Positions 35,887 through 45,283 of a DNA stretch of 64,000 nucleotides are shown piece by piece. Each line of letters opens with the position of its first letter. Positions within the stretch are counted from its first letter, which is position 1. The stretch is taken from assembly GCF_934230905.1 (NCBI RefSeq), contig NZ_CAKQFJ010000002.1:39652-103651 (forward strand). Direction: 5' to 3'. Made by a program: the position numbers and the translations under genes. The notes below the pieces were generated by a model. The model saw nothing but the letters and a program-made list of their open reading frames with translations. It searched no databases and had not been told where the DNA came from. The stretch comes from an uncultured Veillonella sp. (GTDB lineage Bacteria; Bacillota; Negativicutes; Veillonellales; Veillonellaceae).

Positions 35887-37915
35887 GACAGTCCTCCCGA
35901 TTTATAGCCCATTGAGAAATATAGACAACTAAACGAACTGCCAGAATAAGCGCTATACCAATGACACAACCAAGTAATAATCCATCATAACCACGCATAA
36001 TAGACATAAATACAGGTGTTCTAATATGGCAGAATGTTTCAACCATAGAGGCAATACCAATAACACCACCTATTGTTAATACAAAATGGATAACCATAGG
36101 CCATTTACGTAAGAATGCAAATGTTGCTAGCATCAATAAAGGATGCCCAATCATAAATTCTTTTTCCCGTGGTCTAGCATATAAAGTATTTTCTAAAAAT
36201 CTACGTAATACCAATTCAAATGTAGGAACAGGTACACCCGCCGTATGTCCACTACGACCTACAAAAATCCATCCTGCTGCACCAATAGCTGCAATTACAA
36301 AAAATACATACATTTTAATATCTGTAGTAAGAAACTCTTTAATGAAAGATTTAGCTTCTGACCCAGAATTAATCATACGACCTTTCCACAATGGAAAACG
36401 TTGTAAATAAGCTATCATAACAAGAATAATTGGTAATACAAAGGTAAGTTTAACACCTCTAAAAATTTCAAATTCCATAAAGAATTTAGTATTACCTAAC
36501 AAAGCTGCAATATACATACCACCGATAGCAGCAAATAAAGTGGCTATTACTAAATAAAGTAAAGCTAATAGGGTGGACTTCCAAGCACCTACAGGTCGTA
36601 TACCATCAGATCTACGCCATTCTTCCATAAGAATCACCATAGCACCAACCGGTGCCATAATTGCAGCAGACAACGCCCAAATTTGAACTAATAATGTTCC
36701 ACTAGTTACAATAAACCCTACGATAGACACAAGTGATAGAGCAAAAAATAACACTAACTGTTTATGCTGAGATATATTTATAAACATTTGTCCAACGTAT
36801 ACAAATAATGCAATACTACCAATCAAAGTTAACACAATTAATAATGGGTTAGGTGTGTATGAAGGGTAAATATCAGCGGGACCAAATTCATAACCTTTAG
36901 TACTTAATTTATCAGTTGTACTATGAACATAATTAATAGTTGTTTGTAAAACAGTTTCATTATTTTGCCCAACTTCATACATTGGGAATAAATTAAAACG
37001 AATATTACGTTCAATATCACTAATATAAAATCGTTGAGCAGCTTCTTCTGGTGTGATTTTCTTCAGTTCATCTTTTGAAATAGTATAGACACGACCAACA
37101 CTATAATTTTTCTTAGCTGCCATCTCTAAGAATCCCAATTGCGGTTCATACTGCAATTGATTGACTGCTTCAATACCAACCAATGGAATATGAAGATTAT
37201 TCATGGCTTCCAAGGTTTCATCAATATGGTTAGGAGCACCTAAAGCTTCCTTACCAGCAAATATAATACCTGTTACATGAGGAACTCCATCTAATCTGCT
37301 AAATACATATTTAATATCATCAGATGTTACATTTCGATAATTAGTAGGTCTTACGATGACATTAAATCCTCGATTAGCAACCTCTAAAGCTTGAATTCGA
37401 GAAATCCCCAAATTCATTTTTGCATAACTATCTGCGGTTGCTCCTTGTAACTCTAAGACAGGACCAATATTAGTATTAAGCTCTTTAACTTTATCTTTGC
37501 CAATACGATGATATAAGTCTTCTCGTATCTCTTTATAATATCCTTCTTTTCCAGGGATAAGAGCAATATATGTAGCTCCTGGTTTAATTGAGCTACCATT
37601 GATACGAATACCAGACATATCTTGTGAAGATAGCAATTTAATTTCACCAGCATCGTTTGCTTTTTCTAATGTTCTATCATAAATTGCAAATGCAGTTATA
37701 CCTGCTTCTTTTAAGGCATCAAAAGCATCTTTTTGATTACGCTTTTCAAAAGCATTGGCACGAAGCACAGCATCATAATCTACAATGTTTTCAATATGAT
37801 TTTGTGACTTTTCAATAGTATTTCGCTCCATTACCAAATAGAGTGATGAAATAAGTCCTACTATAATACATAGTATAAGAACTAGTGAGTGCTTAGTTTT
37901 CTTAACAGTATGCAC
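35879..37915 (-). CDS. DUF5693 multi-pass membrane protein
   Basis: 678 residues from GTG 37915 (AAAGGA upstream). One N-terminal helix (about 10-28), an external domain of about 320 residues with no catalytic motif I recognise, then about eight to nine helices from 355 to the end. The mixed architecture and steady pairing with csaB match proteins annotated DUF5693. It could act in export or presentation of the polymer pyruvylated by CsaB; that is a guess from position only. Confidence 0.75.
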   Translation of the reverse strand: MHTVKKTKHSLVLILCIIVGLISSLYLVMERNTIEKSQNHIENIVDYDAVLRANAFEKRNQKDAFDALKEAGITAFAIYDRTLEKANDAGEIKLLSSQDMSGIRINGSSIKPGATYIALIPGKEGYYKEIREDLYHRIGKDKVKELNTNIGPVLELQGATADSYAKMNLGISRIQALEVANRGFNVIVRPTNYRNVTSDDIKYVFSRLDGVPHVTGIIFAGKEALGAPNHIDETLEAMNNLHIPLVGIEAVNQLQYEPQLGFLEMAAKKNYSVGRVYTISKDELKKITPEEAAQRFYISDIERNIRFNLFPMYEVGQNNETVLQTTINYVHSTTDKLSTKGYEFGPADIYPSYTPNPLLIVLTLIGSIALFVYVGQMFINISQHKQLVLFFALSLVSIVGFIVTSGTLLVQIWALSAAIMAPVGAMVILMEEWRRSDGIRPVGAWKSTLLALLYLVIATLFAAIGGMYIAALLGNTKFFMEFEIFRGVKLTFVLPIILVMIAYLQRFPLWKGRMINSGSEAKSFIKEFLTTDIKMYVFFVIAAIGAAGWIFVGRSGHTAGVPVPTFELVLRRFLENTLYARPREKEFMIGHPLLMLATFAFLRKWPMVIHFVLTIGGVIGIASMVETFCHIRTPVFMSIMRGYDGLLLGCVIGIALILAVRLVVYISQWAINREDCHE

Positions 37916-37927
37916 GATAATTCCTTT

Positions 37928-38620
37928 CTAATCGATTACAGGTCTAATTTTAATGTGAATTTCACCTTTTTCAACGGTAACAGACTCTGCCTTTACTGGA
38001 ACAGGGAAGTTATTAAAATCATAAATTGAAATTGGTTGTAATTGTTGTGAAGTAATACCAGAAATTGTTAATCCACTTACAGTAAATCGACTTGGTGCAA
38101 AAGATAAAACATTATCCTTAAGTTGTAATGAGCCCTCTAAGCTTGCTTGACCTTTTAAAGACCCCATTATATTAATGGTTCCAGTTAAGGTAATACGATC
38201 ATTGTTAATGCGGACATTTGCATCTTGTAATCCTTCTGTATTTTGAATTAAAAATTTCTTTAAATCATCTTCTAGAACAATCCCCTCCACATAAGATGGT
38301 CCTAGACTAAGTACATCAACTTCATGAGAAATAATAAGTGAAACTGGATTAATAACAAGATTATTCGCTTCATAATGAAAACTTGAAAAGTTTAACTTAC
38401 CCAGTTGAACATTTTCCAAAGTTCCTGCGACTTTATCTGCCTGTCCATAAACAAGTTTAAAAGCCGGAGTAGACTCAATGACAACTGTTTGATTCGTCGG
38501 CTGAAGAGATTTGTTTATCTCACTTTCTACAAGAGACTCTACATATTTAGGTACTACAAATTGAGCTCCCACTAAACAAATAATAATAAGTAAGACTATG
38601 AATAATAAAAATTTCTTCAT
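37928..38620 (-). CDS. LmeA-like DUF2993 phospholipid-binding protein
   Basis: 230 residues: an N-terminal hydrophobic helix (about 3-22), then a beta-rich domain with repeated LEGSLQLKDNVLSF and VNPVSLIISHEVDVLS-like strands, as in DUF2993. The mycobacterial member LmeA binds phosphatidylinositol in the cell envelope. Function here is unknown; it may shuttle or bind envelope lipid. AGGAG precedes ATG 38620. It sits between prfB and the DUF5693-csaB pair. Confidence 0.75.
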   Translation of the reverse strand: MKKFLLFIVLLIIICLVGAQFVVPKYVESLVESEINKSLQPTNQTVVIESTPAFKLVYGQADKVAGTLENVQLGKLNFSSFHYEANNLVINPVSLIISHEVDVLSLGPSYVEGIVLEDDLKKFLIQNTEGLQDANVRINNDRITLTGTINIMGSLKGQASLEGSLQLKDNVLSFAPSRFTVSGLTISGITSQQLQPISIYDFNNFPVPVKAESVTVEKGEIHIKIRPVID

Positions 38621-38628
38621 AATGGCTC

Positions 38629-39736
38629 CTACACGGTTAAATTAGCTTCTTTCTTTAAATAGCCCTCAATAAACTGGTCTATATTACCATCCATAACAGC
38701 TTGTACATTGCCAGTTTCAACCGATGTACGATGATCTTTAACCATATTATAAGGATGAAAAACATAAGACCTAATTTGACTTCCCCACTCAATAGCTTGA
38801 TAGGTTCCACCAATCTGCTCTTTAAGTTCGGCTTGTTTTTCAAGTTCTAGTTCAAATAATTTTGCTCGTAATAAACGGAGTGCTTGTTCTCTATTTTGCA
38901 TTTGAGAACGCTGAGATTGACATTGTACTACTATACCAGTCGGTTTATGGGTCATACGAACTGCAGAATCAGTTTTATTAATATGTTGTCCACCAGCACC
39001 ACTTGCACGATATGTATCAACTTGAACATCTTTCATATCGATATTTATTTCAACTGTATCATCAATTTCAGGCATTACATCAACAGCAGCAAATGATGTA
39101 TGCCGACGAGCAGCAGCATCAAATGGTGAAATACGCACAAGTCTATGAACACCCTTTTCCGATTTTAAATAGCCAAACGCATTTTCCCCTTTAATAAGAA
39201 ATGTCGCACTTTTTATACCAGCTTCATCACCAGGTTGTTCATCCATTAGCTCTACAGAAAATCCAGTTTTCTCTGCCCATCGTAAATACATACGAATTAA
39301 CATGGAGCACCAATCTTGTGCCTCCGTACCACCAGCCCCAGCATGAAAAGTTAAAATTGCATTGTTTTTATCATATTCCCCGCCAAGTAATAATAATACT
39401 TCCTGCTTTTCTACGGTTTCTTGAATATCGTTTAAAAATTGTTTGATTTCAATTTCCATAGAGGAATCTTCTTCTTCTATGGCCATATCTAACATAACAC
39501 TGGCATCATCAATATCAGATACTAATTGCTTATATCCCTCTACAGAATTTTTTAATTGTGTGGCCTCTTGAGAAATCTCACGAGCTTTATCTGGATTATC
39601 CCAAAATGTGGGATCACTCATCTGTACATCAAGAGTAAAGATTCGCTCTTCTTTCTGAGCAATGTTAAAGTGAATCCCTCATTCCATAAATTCGTTCCTC
39701 TAAACCAGATATAATTGGCTTTAAATCTTCTAACAA
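38629..39736 (-). CDS. prfB: Peptide chain release factor 2 with programmed +1 frameshift
   Basis: RF2 ends translation at UGA and UAA. The gene is in two frames. Frame one runs from TTG 39736 (AAGGTGG upstream) for 23 codons, LEDLKPIISG...MRDSL, to CTT TAA C at 39670-39664. After a +1 shift at CTT it resumes as NIAQKEERI and continues to 38629, giving 368 residues. Upstream AGGG five bases before CTT can act as the internal Shine-Dalgarno. RF2 features: the SPF anticodon-like motif (RISPFDAAARR) and the catalytic GGQ (GAGGQHINK). The in-frame stop is TAA, where most known prfB sites have TGA. The shift is autoregulatory in other bacteria. Confidence 0.93.
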
Positions 39737-39799
39737 TTTATGTTCACCACCTTTATGTTGTTACTACATATATTGTAATAATTAACTATCTTTTAAAAT

Positions 39800-39851
39800 G
39801 AAAAATGGCCGTTGCCCAGAAGGTATTCTTCCCATTGAGCAACGTGCCATT
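39800..39851 (-). terminator. Terminator after secA
   Basis: The minus-strand RNA pairs AATGGC-(A)-CGTTGC with GCAACG-GCCATT, a 12-bp stem with one bulged base and a large loop, followed by TTTTT. It begins about nine bases past the secA stop. Confidence 0.85.
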
Positions 39852-39859
39852 CACAAATG

Positions 39860-42295
39860 TTAATCTATGTTTTGTGGCTCCAACACATCTTCATGATGGG
39901 ATTGTGCACCTTCTAAGTGATCTACTGGTTGTTCAATTTCCTGAATCAATTGTGCACGAATTTTGTATAAAGCCATGATTGTTTCATCTTGAATTGTGTC
40001 AATCATGTGTTGGAACATATCATAAGCTTCAAATTTATATTCCACTAATGGATTTTTTTGACCATATGCACGAAGACCAATACCTTCACGAAGCATATCC
40101 ATATTATCCAAATGTTCCATCCATTTACTATCTACAACACGTAGCATAATTGCTTTTTCAAGTTGGCTAAACATCGCATCACCTAAAAGATCAACACGAT
40201 CTTGATATTCACTATGTGCAATTTCATGTAAACGTTCATCCAATTCTTGACGTGTATATTCTTCCATTTCTTCTGTAGACATAATTTCAGAAGTCAAGAA
40301 ATATTGGCTCAAATGCTTATGAAGACCATCATAATCCCATTCTTCTGGATATAATTTTTCATCAGCATATCTATCAACAGCTTCTGTTACAAGCTTGTCA
40401 ATCATCTCATTAATAGTATCTCTTAAAGATTCATTTCTTAAGATACGACGGCGTTGTTCATAGAGCACTTCACGTTGTTGATTCATAACATCATCATATT
40501 CCAAGATATATTTACGAATATTGTAGTTGTGATCTTCAACTTTCTTTTGAGCACGTTCGATAGATTTTGTAATTAAGGAATGTTCAATTGGTTCATCTTC
40601 TTCCATTCCTAATTTATTCATAATGCCAGAAATATTATCTGCACCAAAGATACGCATCAAATCATCTTCCAAAGATAGGAAAAATTGGGATGAACCTGGA
40701 TCACCTTGTCGACCAGCACGGCCACGTAATTGGTTATCAATACGACGGCTTTCATGACGTTCGGTACCTAAAATAGCTAAACCACCTAGTTCAGGAACAC
40801 CTTCACCTAATGTAATATCTGTACCACGGCCAGCCATGTTTGTAGCAATAGTAACCATGCCCATTTGACCAGCATTAGCAACGATTTCCGCTTCTTGTTC
40901 ATGATGTTTTGCGTTCAATACCTTATGAGGCACACCAGCGCGTAATAACATATCTGAAAGTTCTTCGGATTGAGTAATAGATGTAGTACCAATTAAAATT
41001 GGTTGTCCTGTTTGATGACGTTCTACAGCATTTCGTACAACAGCACGGTATTTAGCTGCTTTAGATTTAAAAATAAGATCAGGTAAATCCACACGAATCA
41101 AAGGACGATTTGGAGGAATAGGAATAACTTCCAAACCATAGATATCATTAAATTCCTTTTCTTCTGTTTTAGCAGTACCAGTCATACCAGACAACTTTTC
41201 ATACATACGGAAATAGTTCTGGAAAGTAATAGATGCTAATGTTTGACTTTCACGTTCAACCTTAAGGCCTTCTTTAGCTTCAATAGCTTGGTGTAAGCCA
41301 TCTGAATAACGACGTCCAAACATCAAACGACCTGTAAATTCATCAACAATTACAACTTCGCCATCTTTGACTACATAATCCGTATCGCGATGCATCATAG
41401 CATAAGCACGTAAAGATGCACCAAGTAAATGATTAAGTTCAATGTTGTCAGCATCATATAGATTATCAATGCCTAACATTTTTTCCACTTTTGTAATACC
41501 AGCTTCCGTAGGTGCAATGGTTTTTTGTTTTTCATCAATTGTATAGTCTTCATCTTTTACTAGATGAGGAACCACTTGTGCCAATTTATAGTAGTTATCA
41601 GTAGATCGACTACCAGGACCAGAAATAATGAGTGGGGTTCTCGCTTCATCAATCAAAATGGAGTCAACTTCATCGACAATAGCATAATTCAAAGGACGTT
41701 GTACCATTTGAGATACATCGGATACCATGTTATCCCGTAGATAATCAAATCCAAATTCATTGTTAGTACCATACGTTACATCTGCAGCATAAGCTTCTTT
41801 ACGTTGATTATAATCAAGATTAGCAACGATTAGTCCAGTAGACAAGCCTAAAAAATTATATAATCGGCCCATTTGCTCACTGTCACGTGTAGCCAAGTAA
41901 TCATTAACGGTAACAACATGAACGCCTTTACCAGATAAAGCATTTAAATATACAGCTAAGGTTGCAACTAAAGTTTTACCTTCGCCTGTACGCATTTCAG
42001 CGATATTACCTCTATGTAAGCAAATACCACCTAACATTTGCACATCAAAGTGACGCATCCCAAGTACACGTTTTGATGCCTCACGACATACTGCAAATGC
42101 TTCTGGTAAAATATCGTCTAACGTTTCTCCCTTTTGTAGGCGACGTTTAAACTCATCTGTTTTACTAACAAGATTAGCGTCACTTAATTTTACATAATTA
42201 GGTTCTAAATCATTAATATGATCTACAATCTTGCGCATTTTTTTTACTTCTTTTGCGCTATTATTTCCTATAAGACTTTGTAAAAAGCCGAACAA
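39860..42295 (-). CDS. secA: Preprotein translocase ATPase SecA
   Basis: 811 residues. Drives Sec-dependent protein export through SecYEG. Motifs: MRTGEGKTLVATL (Walker A), the hallmark VDEVDSILIDEARTPLIISG, TNMAGRGTDI, and QLRGRAGRQGDPGSSQF. The best start is TTG 42295, giving MFGFLQSLIGN, eight bases after AGGAG; the GTG at 42304 overlaps the binding site. The C terminus ends EPQNID with no CXCXSGX8CH zinc motif, so the SecB/lipid-binding tail is missing or replaced. Confidence 0.95.
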   Translation of the reverse strand: MFGFLQSLIGNNSAKEVKKMRKIVDHINDLEPNYVKLSDANLVSKTDEFKRRLQKGETLDDILPEAFAVCREASKRVLGMRHFDVQMLGGICLHRGNIAEMRTGEGKTLVATLAVYLNALSGKGVHVVTVNDYLATRDSEQMGRLYNFLGLSTGLIVANLDYNQRKEAYAADVTYGTNNEFGFDYLRDNMVSDVSQMVQRPLNYAIVDEVDSILIDEARTPLIISGPGSRSTDNYYKLAQVVPHLVKDEDYTIDEKQKTIAPTEAGITKVEKMLGIDNLYDADNIELNHLLGASLRAYAMMHRDTDYVVKDGEVVIVDEFTGRLMFGRRYSDGLHQAIEAKEGLKVERESQTLASITFQNYFRMYEKLSGMTGTAKTEEKEFNDIYGLEVIPIPPNRPLIRVDLPDLIFKSKAAKYRAVVRNAVERHQTGQPILIGTTSITQSEELSDMLLRAGVPHKVLNAKHHEQEAEIVANAGQMGMVTIATNMAGRGTDITLGEGVPELGGLAILGTERHESRRIDNQLRGRAGRQGDPGSSQFFLSLEDDLMRIFGADNISGIMNKLGMEEDEPIEHSLITKSIERAQKKVEDHNYNIRKYILEYDDVMNQQREVLYEQRRRILRNESLRDTINEMIDKLVTEAVDRYADEKLYPEEWDYDGLHKHLSQYFLTSEIMSTEEMEEYTRQELDERLHEIAHSEYQDRVDLLGDAMFSQLEKAIMLRVVDSKWMEHLDNMDMLREGIGLRAYGQKNPLVEYKFEAYDMFQHMIDTIQDETIMALYKIRAQLIQEIEQPVDHLEGAQSHHEDVLEPQNID

Positions 42296-42350
42296 ACAAA
42301 TCACTCCTCTTCGGGATATCTTACATTATTATATCTAATTCATTATAACG

Positions 42351-42386
42351 AAAAAGCCTTGAATAGTCAAAGAATTCAAGGCTTTT
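42351..42386 (-). terminator. Terminator between hpf and secA
   Basis: A 13-bp perfect stem, AAAAGCCTTGAAT and ATTCAAGGCTTTT, with a 9-base loop; on the minus strand it ends in TTTTT. It lies about 115 bases after hpf. A second hairpin, ATGGATGCCC-AATA-GGGCATCCAT, lies at 42407-42430. Confidence 0.8.
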
Positions 42387-42499
42387 CTATCGATATAAAT
42401 ATATAAATGGATGCCCAATAGGGCATCCATCATGTATATGATACAATTCAATTAAATTTCAATTAAATTGCAGAGGATTTAGATTGTTAATCAATCATA

Positions 42500-43033
42500 T
42501 TATTTCAATTCAGGCTCAATTAAACCATAGAAACCATCATGTCTCCGATATACGACATTCATTGTTTCTGTTTCCGCATTAAAGAACATAAAGAAATCAT
42601 GACCAATTAAATTCATTTGTAAAATTGCTTCTTCTACATCCATAGGGCGAACAGCAAAATGTTTACGTTTTACTACTTCAATTTTTTCTTCTTCTACAGG
42701 TTTATCTAAAGCTACTACATCTGGATGGAACGCTTCTTGACGTTTGAATCGTTTTGCTAAACGAGTTTTATGTTTATGAATTTGACGAACGATTTTATCT
42801 ATGACTAAATCGATTGCAGCATACATATCAGCATTAGTTTCTACGCCACGAAGTACTATTTTATCAACGAAACATGTAATTTCGATAGTCGCTTTATCAC
42901 GCACGACAGATAACACTGCTTGTGCATCTAATTCATCATCAAAGTAACGAGTTAATTTACCCAGTCTTTTTTCAATATACTCACGAAGAGCTGCTGTTAC
43001 TTCAATGTTTTTACCTCTAATTACTACTTTCAT
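42500..43033 (-). CDS. hpf: Long-form ribosome hibernation promoting factor
   Basis: 177 residues from ATG 43033 (AAAGGG upstream). An N-terminal HPF/YfiA domain (MKVVIRGKNIEVTAALREYI to about residue 100) binds the 30S decoding site; a linker precedes the C-terminal dimerisation domain (about 120-177, VKRKHFAVRPMDVEEAILQM) that joins two 70S into 100S. Long forms are usual in Firmicutes. The 220-base leader holds a short ORF and hairpins (43080-43124). Confidence 0.95.
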   Translation of the reverse strand: MKVVIRGKNIEVTAALREYIEKRLGKLTRYFDDELDAQAVLSVVRDKATIEITCFVDKIVLRGVETNADMYAAIDLVIDKIVRQIHKHKTRLAKRFKRQEAFHPDVVALDKPVEEEKIEVVKRKHFAVRPMDVEEAILQMNLIGHDFFMFFNAETETMNVVYRRHDGFYGLIEPELK

Positions 43034-43079
43034 ATTCAACACCCTTTCTAAAAATCAACAACCAGATGTTAGAACCTTG

Positions 43080-43124
43080 TTACCACTCTATTTCTGGTGT
43101 CTTAGTTAGTATTTCTACATACAT
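43080..43124 (-). CDS. Possible 14-codon leader peptide before hpf
   Basis: ATG 43124 is preceded by AGGAG at eight bases, a better binding site than that of hpf, and reads MYVEILTKTPEIEW to TAA at 43080. The ACCAGA inside it pairs with TCTGGT about 32 bases on, before the hpf binding site, so ribosome position on the leader could change folding. The peptide has no amino-acid bias. It may be chance in AT-rich DNA. Confidence 0.35.
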   Translation of the reverse strand: MYVEILTKTPEIEW

Positions 43125-43188
43125 ATATAAAACTCCTCTTTTTTAGAAAAAAATTTATATTTTATATAGAAATATGTGTACATATTAT

Positions 43189-43236
43189 AAAACAACCAAA
43201 CCTCCCAACAATAAAGTCTGTTGAAATATTTGGTTG
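43189..43236 (-). terminator. Terminator after the cold-shock gene
   Basis: Minus strand: CAACCAAA pairs with TTTGGTTG, with an inner CAACA/TTGTTG helix in the loop, and TTTT follows. It begins about 24 bases after the cold-shock stop. Confidence 0.75.
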
Positions 43237-43259
43237 CTTTAATTTAACGCTGTATGAAC

Positions 43260-43457
43260 TTATGCTTTTACAACATTTGCAGCTTGTGGTCCACGATTAC
43301 CATCAACTATATCAAATGTTACACTTTGACCTTCTGAAAGAGATTTAAATCCTTCATCTTGAATTGCAGAGAAGTGTACAAATACATCACTACCATCTTC
43401 TCGCTCAATAAATCCATAACCTTTTTCTGCACTAAACCATTTTACTTTACCTAACAT
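43260..43457 (-). CDS. Cold-shock domain protein (CspA family)
   Basis: 65 residues, a single cold-shock domain: GKVKWFSAEKGYGFI (RNP1 as KGYGFI) and DVFVHFSAI (RNP2). An RNA/DNA-binding chaperone. AGGAGG lies nine bases before ATG 43457. The 5' leader from the promoter at 43511-43539 is only about 45 bases, so the long cold-sensing leader of E. coli cspA is absent. Confidence 0.96.
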   Translation of the reverse strand: MLGKVKWFSAEKGYGFIEREDGSDVFVHFSAIQDEGFKSLSEGQSVTFDIVDGNRGPQAANVVKA

Positions 43458-43510
43458 TGGTAATATCCTCCTAAAAATATATTTATCTTACTGTCTTGCT
43501 TTATATTTGT

Positions 43511-43539
43511 ATCATATCATAGCATGTATAAAATATCAA
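43511..43539 (-). promoter_or_regulatory. Promoter of the cold-shock gene
   Basis: Minus strand: -35 TTGATA (43539-43534), a 17-base spacer, and -10 TATGAT (43516-43511) with a TGA extension just before it. Confidence 0.75.
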
Positions 43540-43850
43540 ACTACGACTCATCGATTTAACATAAATTATTATACATATTTAGCATTAAGAAATTATTTGG
43601 ATTATTCGATATTATCTTTTAATTATATGTTTTATTTTATATAGTCTATGGCATTTAAAACTTATATTTATCTCATTATTATTTAAATATATAAAAAACA
43701 AAAGCTATTTTTTTAGTATTGTCTGTATAAACTCTCTAAATATCACAAATATTTATATCTTATATCTATTAATACGAATTAACATATATAGTAGCACTTT
43801 ATATTCTACCTTATTATCTGCCTTAACATTCTTATAGCAACATTAATACC
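43540..43850. other. AT-rich intergenic gap
   Basis: About 310 bases of very AT-rich sequence between the cold-shock promoter and the ABC-operon terminator. I see no ORF with a binding site, no tRNA and no strong hairpin on either strand. Confidence 0.6.
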
Positions 43851-43894
43851 AAAAAGTACTCACAATTACAAAAGTATATAATCGTGAGTACTTT
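43851..43894 (-). terminator. Terminator of the amino-acid ABC operon
   Basis: Minus strand: an 11-bp perfect stem, AAAGTACTCAC and GTGAGTACTTT, 20-base loop, then TTTTT. It is 10 bases after the ATPase stop. Confidence 0.88.
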
Positions 43895-43903
43895 ACTAAG
43901 ACA

Positions 43904-44623
43904 TTATAAAATTTTAGATAAAAATAATTTAGTTCTTTCACTAGTAGGTTCATCAAAAACTTGTTTTGGTGTACCGTCTTCTAAAATCTGACCACCATCT
44001 ACAAATAATACCCTATCAGCTACTTCTTTAGCAAAGCCCATTTCATGTGTAACAATAACCATTGTCATACCTTCATCAGCTAATGATTTCATAACATCTA
44101 AAACTTCTCTTACCATTTCAGGATCTAGAGCTGATGTAGGTTCATCAAAAAGCATAACCTTCGGCTTCATTGCTAATGCTCGAGCAATAGCAACACGTTG
44201 TTTTTGTCCACCGGATAGTGAGTCCGGATACATATGGGCTTTATCAGATAGTCCAACGCGTTCCAACAACTTCATTGCTACCTGTTCTGCTTCTTTTTTA
44301 TCAGTCTTTCTTACTTTAATTTGAGCTAATGTCAAATTGTCTAAAACAGTCATATGAGGGAACAAATTAAAATTTTGGAACACCATGCCTACTTCCGTAC
44401 GAATTTCATTCAATTTATTCTTATCAGACAAATCCATTCCATCAACAATTACATGTCCACTAGTTGGTGCTTCTAAATAATTCATCGTCCGCAAAACTGT
44501 ACTTTTACCGGAGCCAGAAGGACCAATAATTACAACAACTTCACCTTTTTCAATGCATAAATTAATACCTTTTAACACTTCATTTTTGCCAAAAGATTTT
44601 CGCACGTCTTTTAATTCAATCAT
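43904..44623 (-). CDS. Polar amino-acid ABC transporter ATPase
   Basis: 239 residues: Walker A GPSGSGKST near 34-42, signature LSGGQKQRVAIARA, Walker B VMLFDEPTSALDP, H-loop VTHEMGF. The GlnQ/PAAT ATPase pattern. Its ATG overlaps the permease stop by four bases. Last gene of a three-gene importer with one permease, one ATPase and one lipoprotein. Confidence 0.95.
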   Translation of the reverse strand: MIELKDVRKSFGKNEVLKGINLCIEKGEVVVIIGPSGSGKSTVLRTMNYLEAPTSGHVIVDGMDLSDKNKLNEIRTEVGMVFQNFNLFPHMTVLDNLTLAQIKVRKTDKKEAEQVAMKLLERVGLSDKAHMYPDSLSGGQKQRVAIARALAMKPKVMLFDEPTSALDPEMVREVLDVMKSLADEGMTMVIVTHEMGFAKEVADRVLFVDGGQILEDGTPKQVFDEPTSERTKLFLSKIL

Positions 44624-45270
44624 TTTACGTTATATTTCCTTTCAAGGTAAGCAACCAATCGAGAAATCGGTATTGTCATACATAGGTAAATAATGGCAAC
44701 CGTTCCCCAAATTTCAGTAGCTGCATAAGTCTTAGCTATAATTAATTGACCACGACGCATTAATTCTTCAAATCCAATAACAGAAACCAAAGAAGAATCT
44801 TTCAACATCGCAATAAATTCATTTCCTAAAGGAGGGATAGACGCTTTGAAAGCTTGAGGAATAATAATATGACGCATCGTTTGCCACCAAGACAATCCTA
44901 AAGAACGACCTGCTTCCATTTGCCCTCTATCAACAGATTGAATACCTGCGCGAAATATTTCAGATACATATGCACCAGAATTGATACTACATGCAGCAAC
45001 AGCTGCTACATAAGGATCAATTCTCATACCAATAATTTGTGGTAATGCAAAGTAAATCATAAAAATTTGTACTAACATAGGTGTACCACGAATTACATCG
45101 ACGTAGCATTTAGCCAGTATACGAATAACTACAAAATTAGACATTCTAGCTAAAGAAATAATTAAGCCTATAATAAAACCACAGCTTACAGCAACAGCTG
45201 TAATCTTAATAGTCATTAAAGCCCCATATAGTAATAATGGTAAATTACTCGTTATGACATTCCAGTCCAT
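44620..45270 (-). CDS. Polar amino-acid ABC transporter permease
   Basis: 216 residues, about five membrane helices, with the HisM/GlnP-type EAA loop (EAGRSLGLSWWQTMRHIIIPQA near 130-150). Probably a homodimer in the complex, since there is only one permease gene. It follows the lipoprotein gene by 13 bases. Confidence 0.94.
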   Translation of the reverse strand: MDWNVITSNLPLLLYGALMTIKITAVAVSCGFIIGLIISLARMSNFVVIRILAKCYVDVIRGTPMLVQIFMIYFALPQIIGMRIDPYVAAVAACSINSGAYVSEIFRAGIQSVDRGQMEAGRSLGLSWWQTMRHIIIPQAFKASIPPLGNEFIAMLKDSSLVSVIGFEELMRRGQLIIAKTYAATEIWGTVAIIYLCMTIPISRLVAYLERKYNVK

Positions 45271-45283
45271 CTACAACTCCCTA

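Noticed and set aside
38629..39736. prfB looks like a frameshifted or truncated gene
   Set aside because: CTT TAA C with an upstream SD-like AGGG and intact RF2 sequence on both sides is the programmed frameshift architecture, so it is not a pseudogene.
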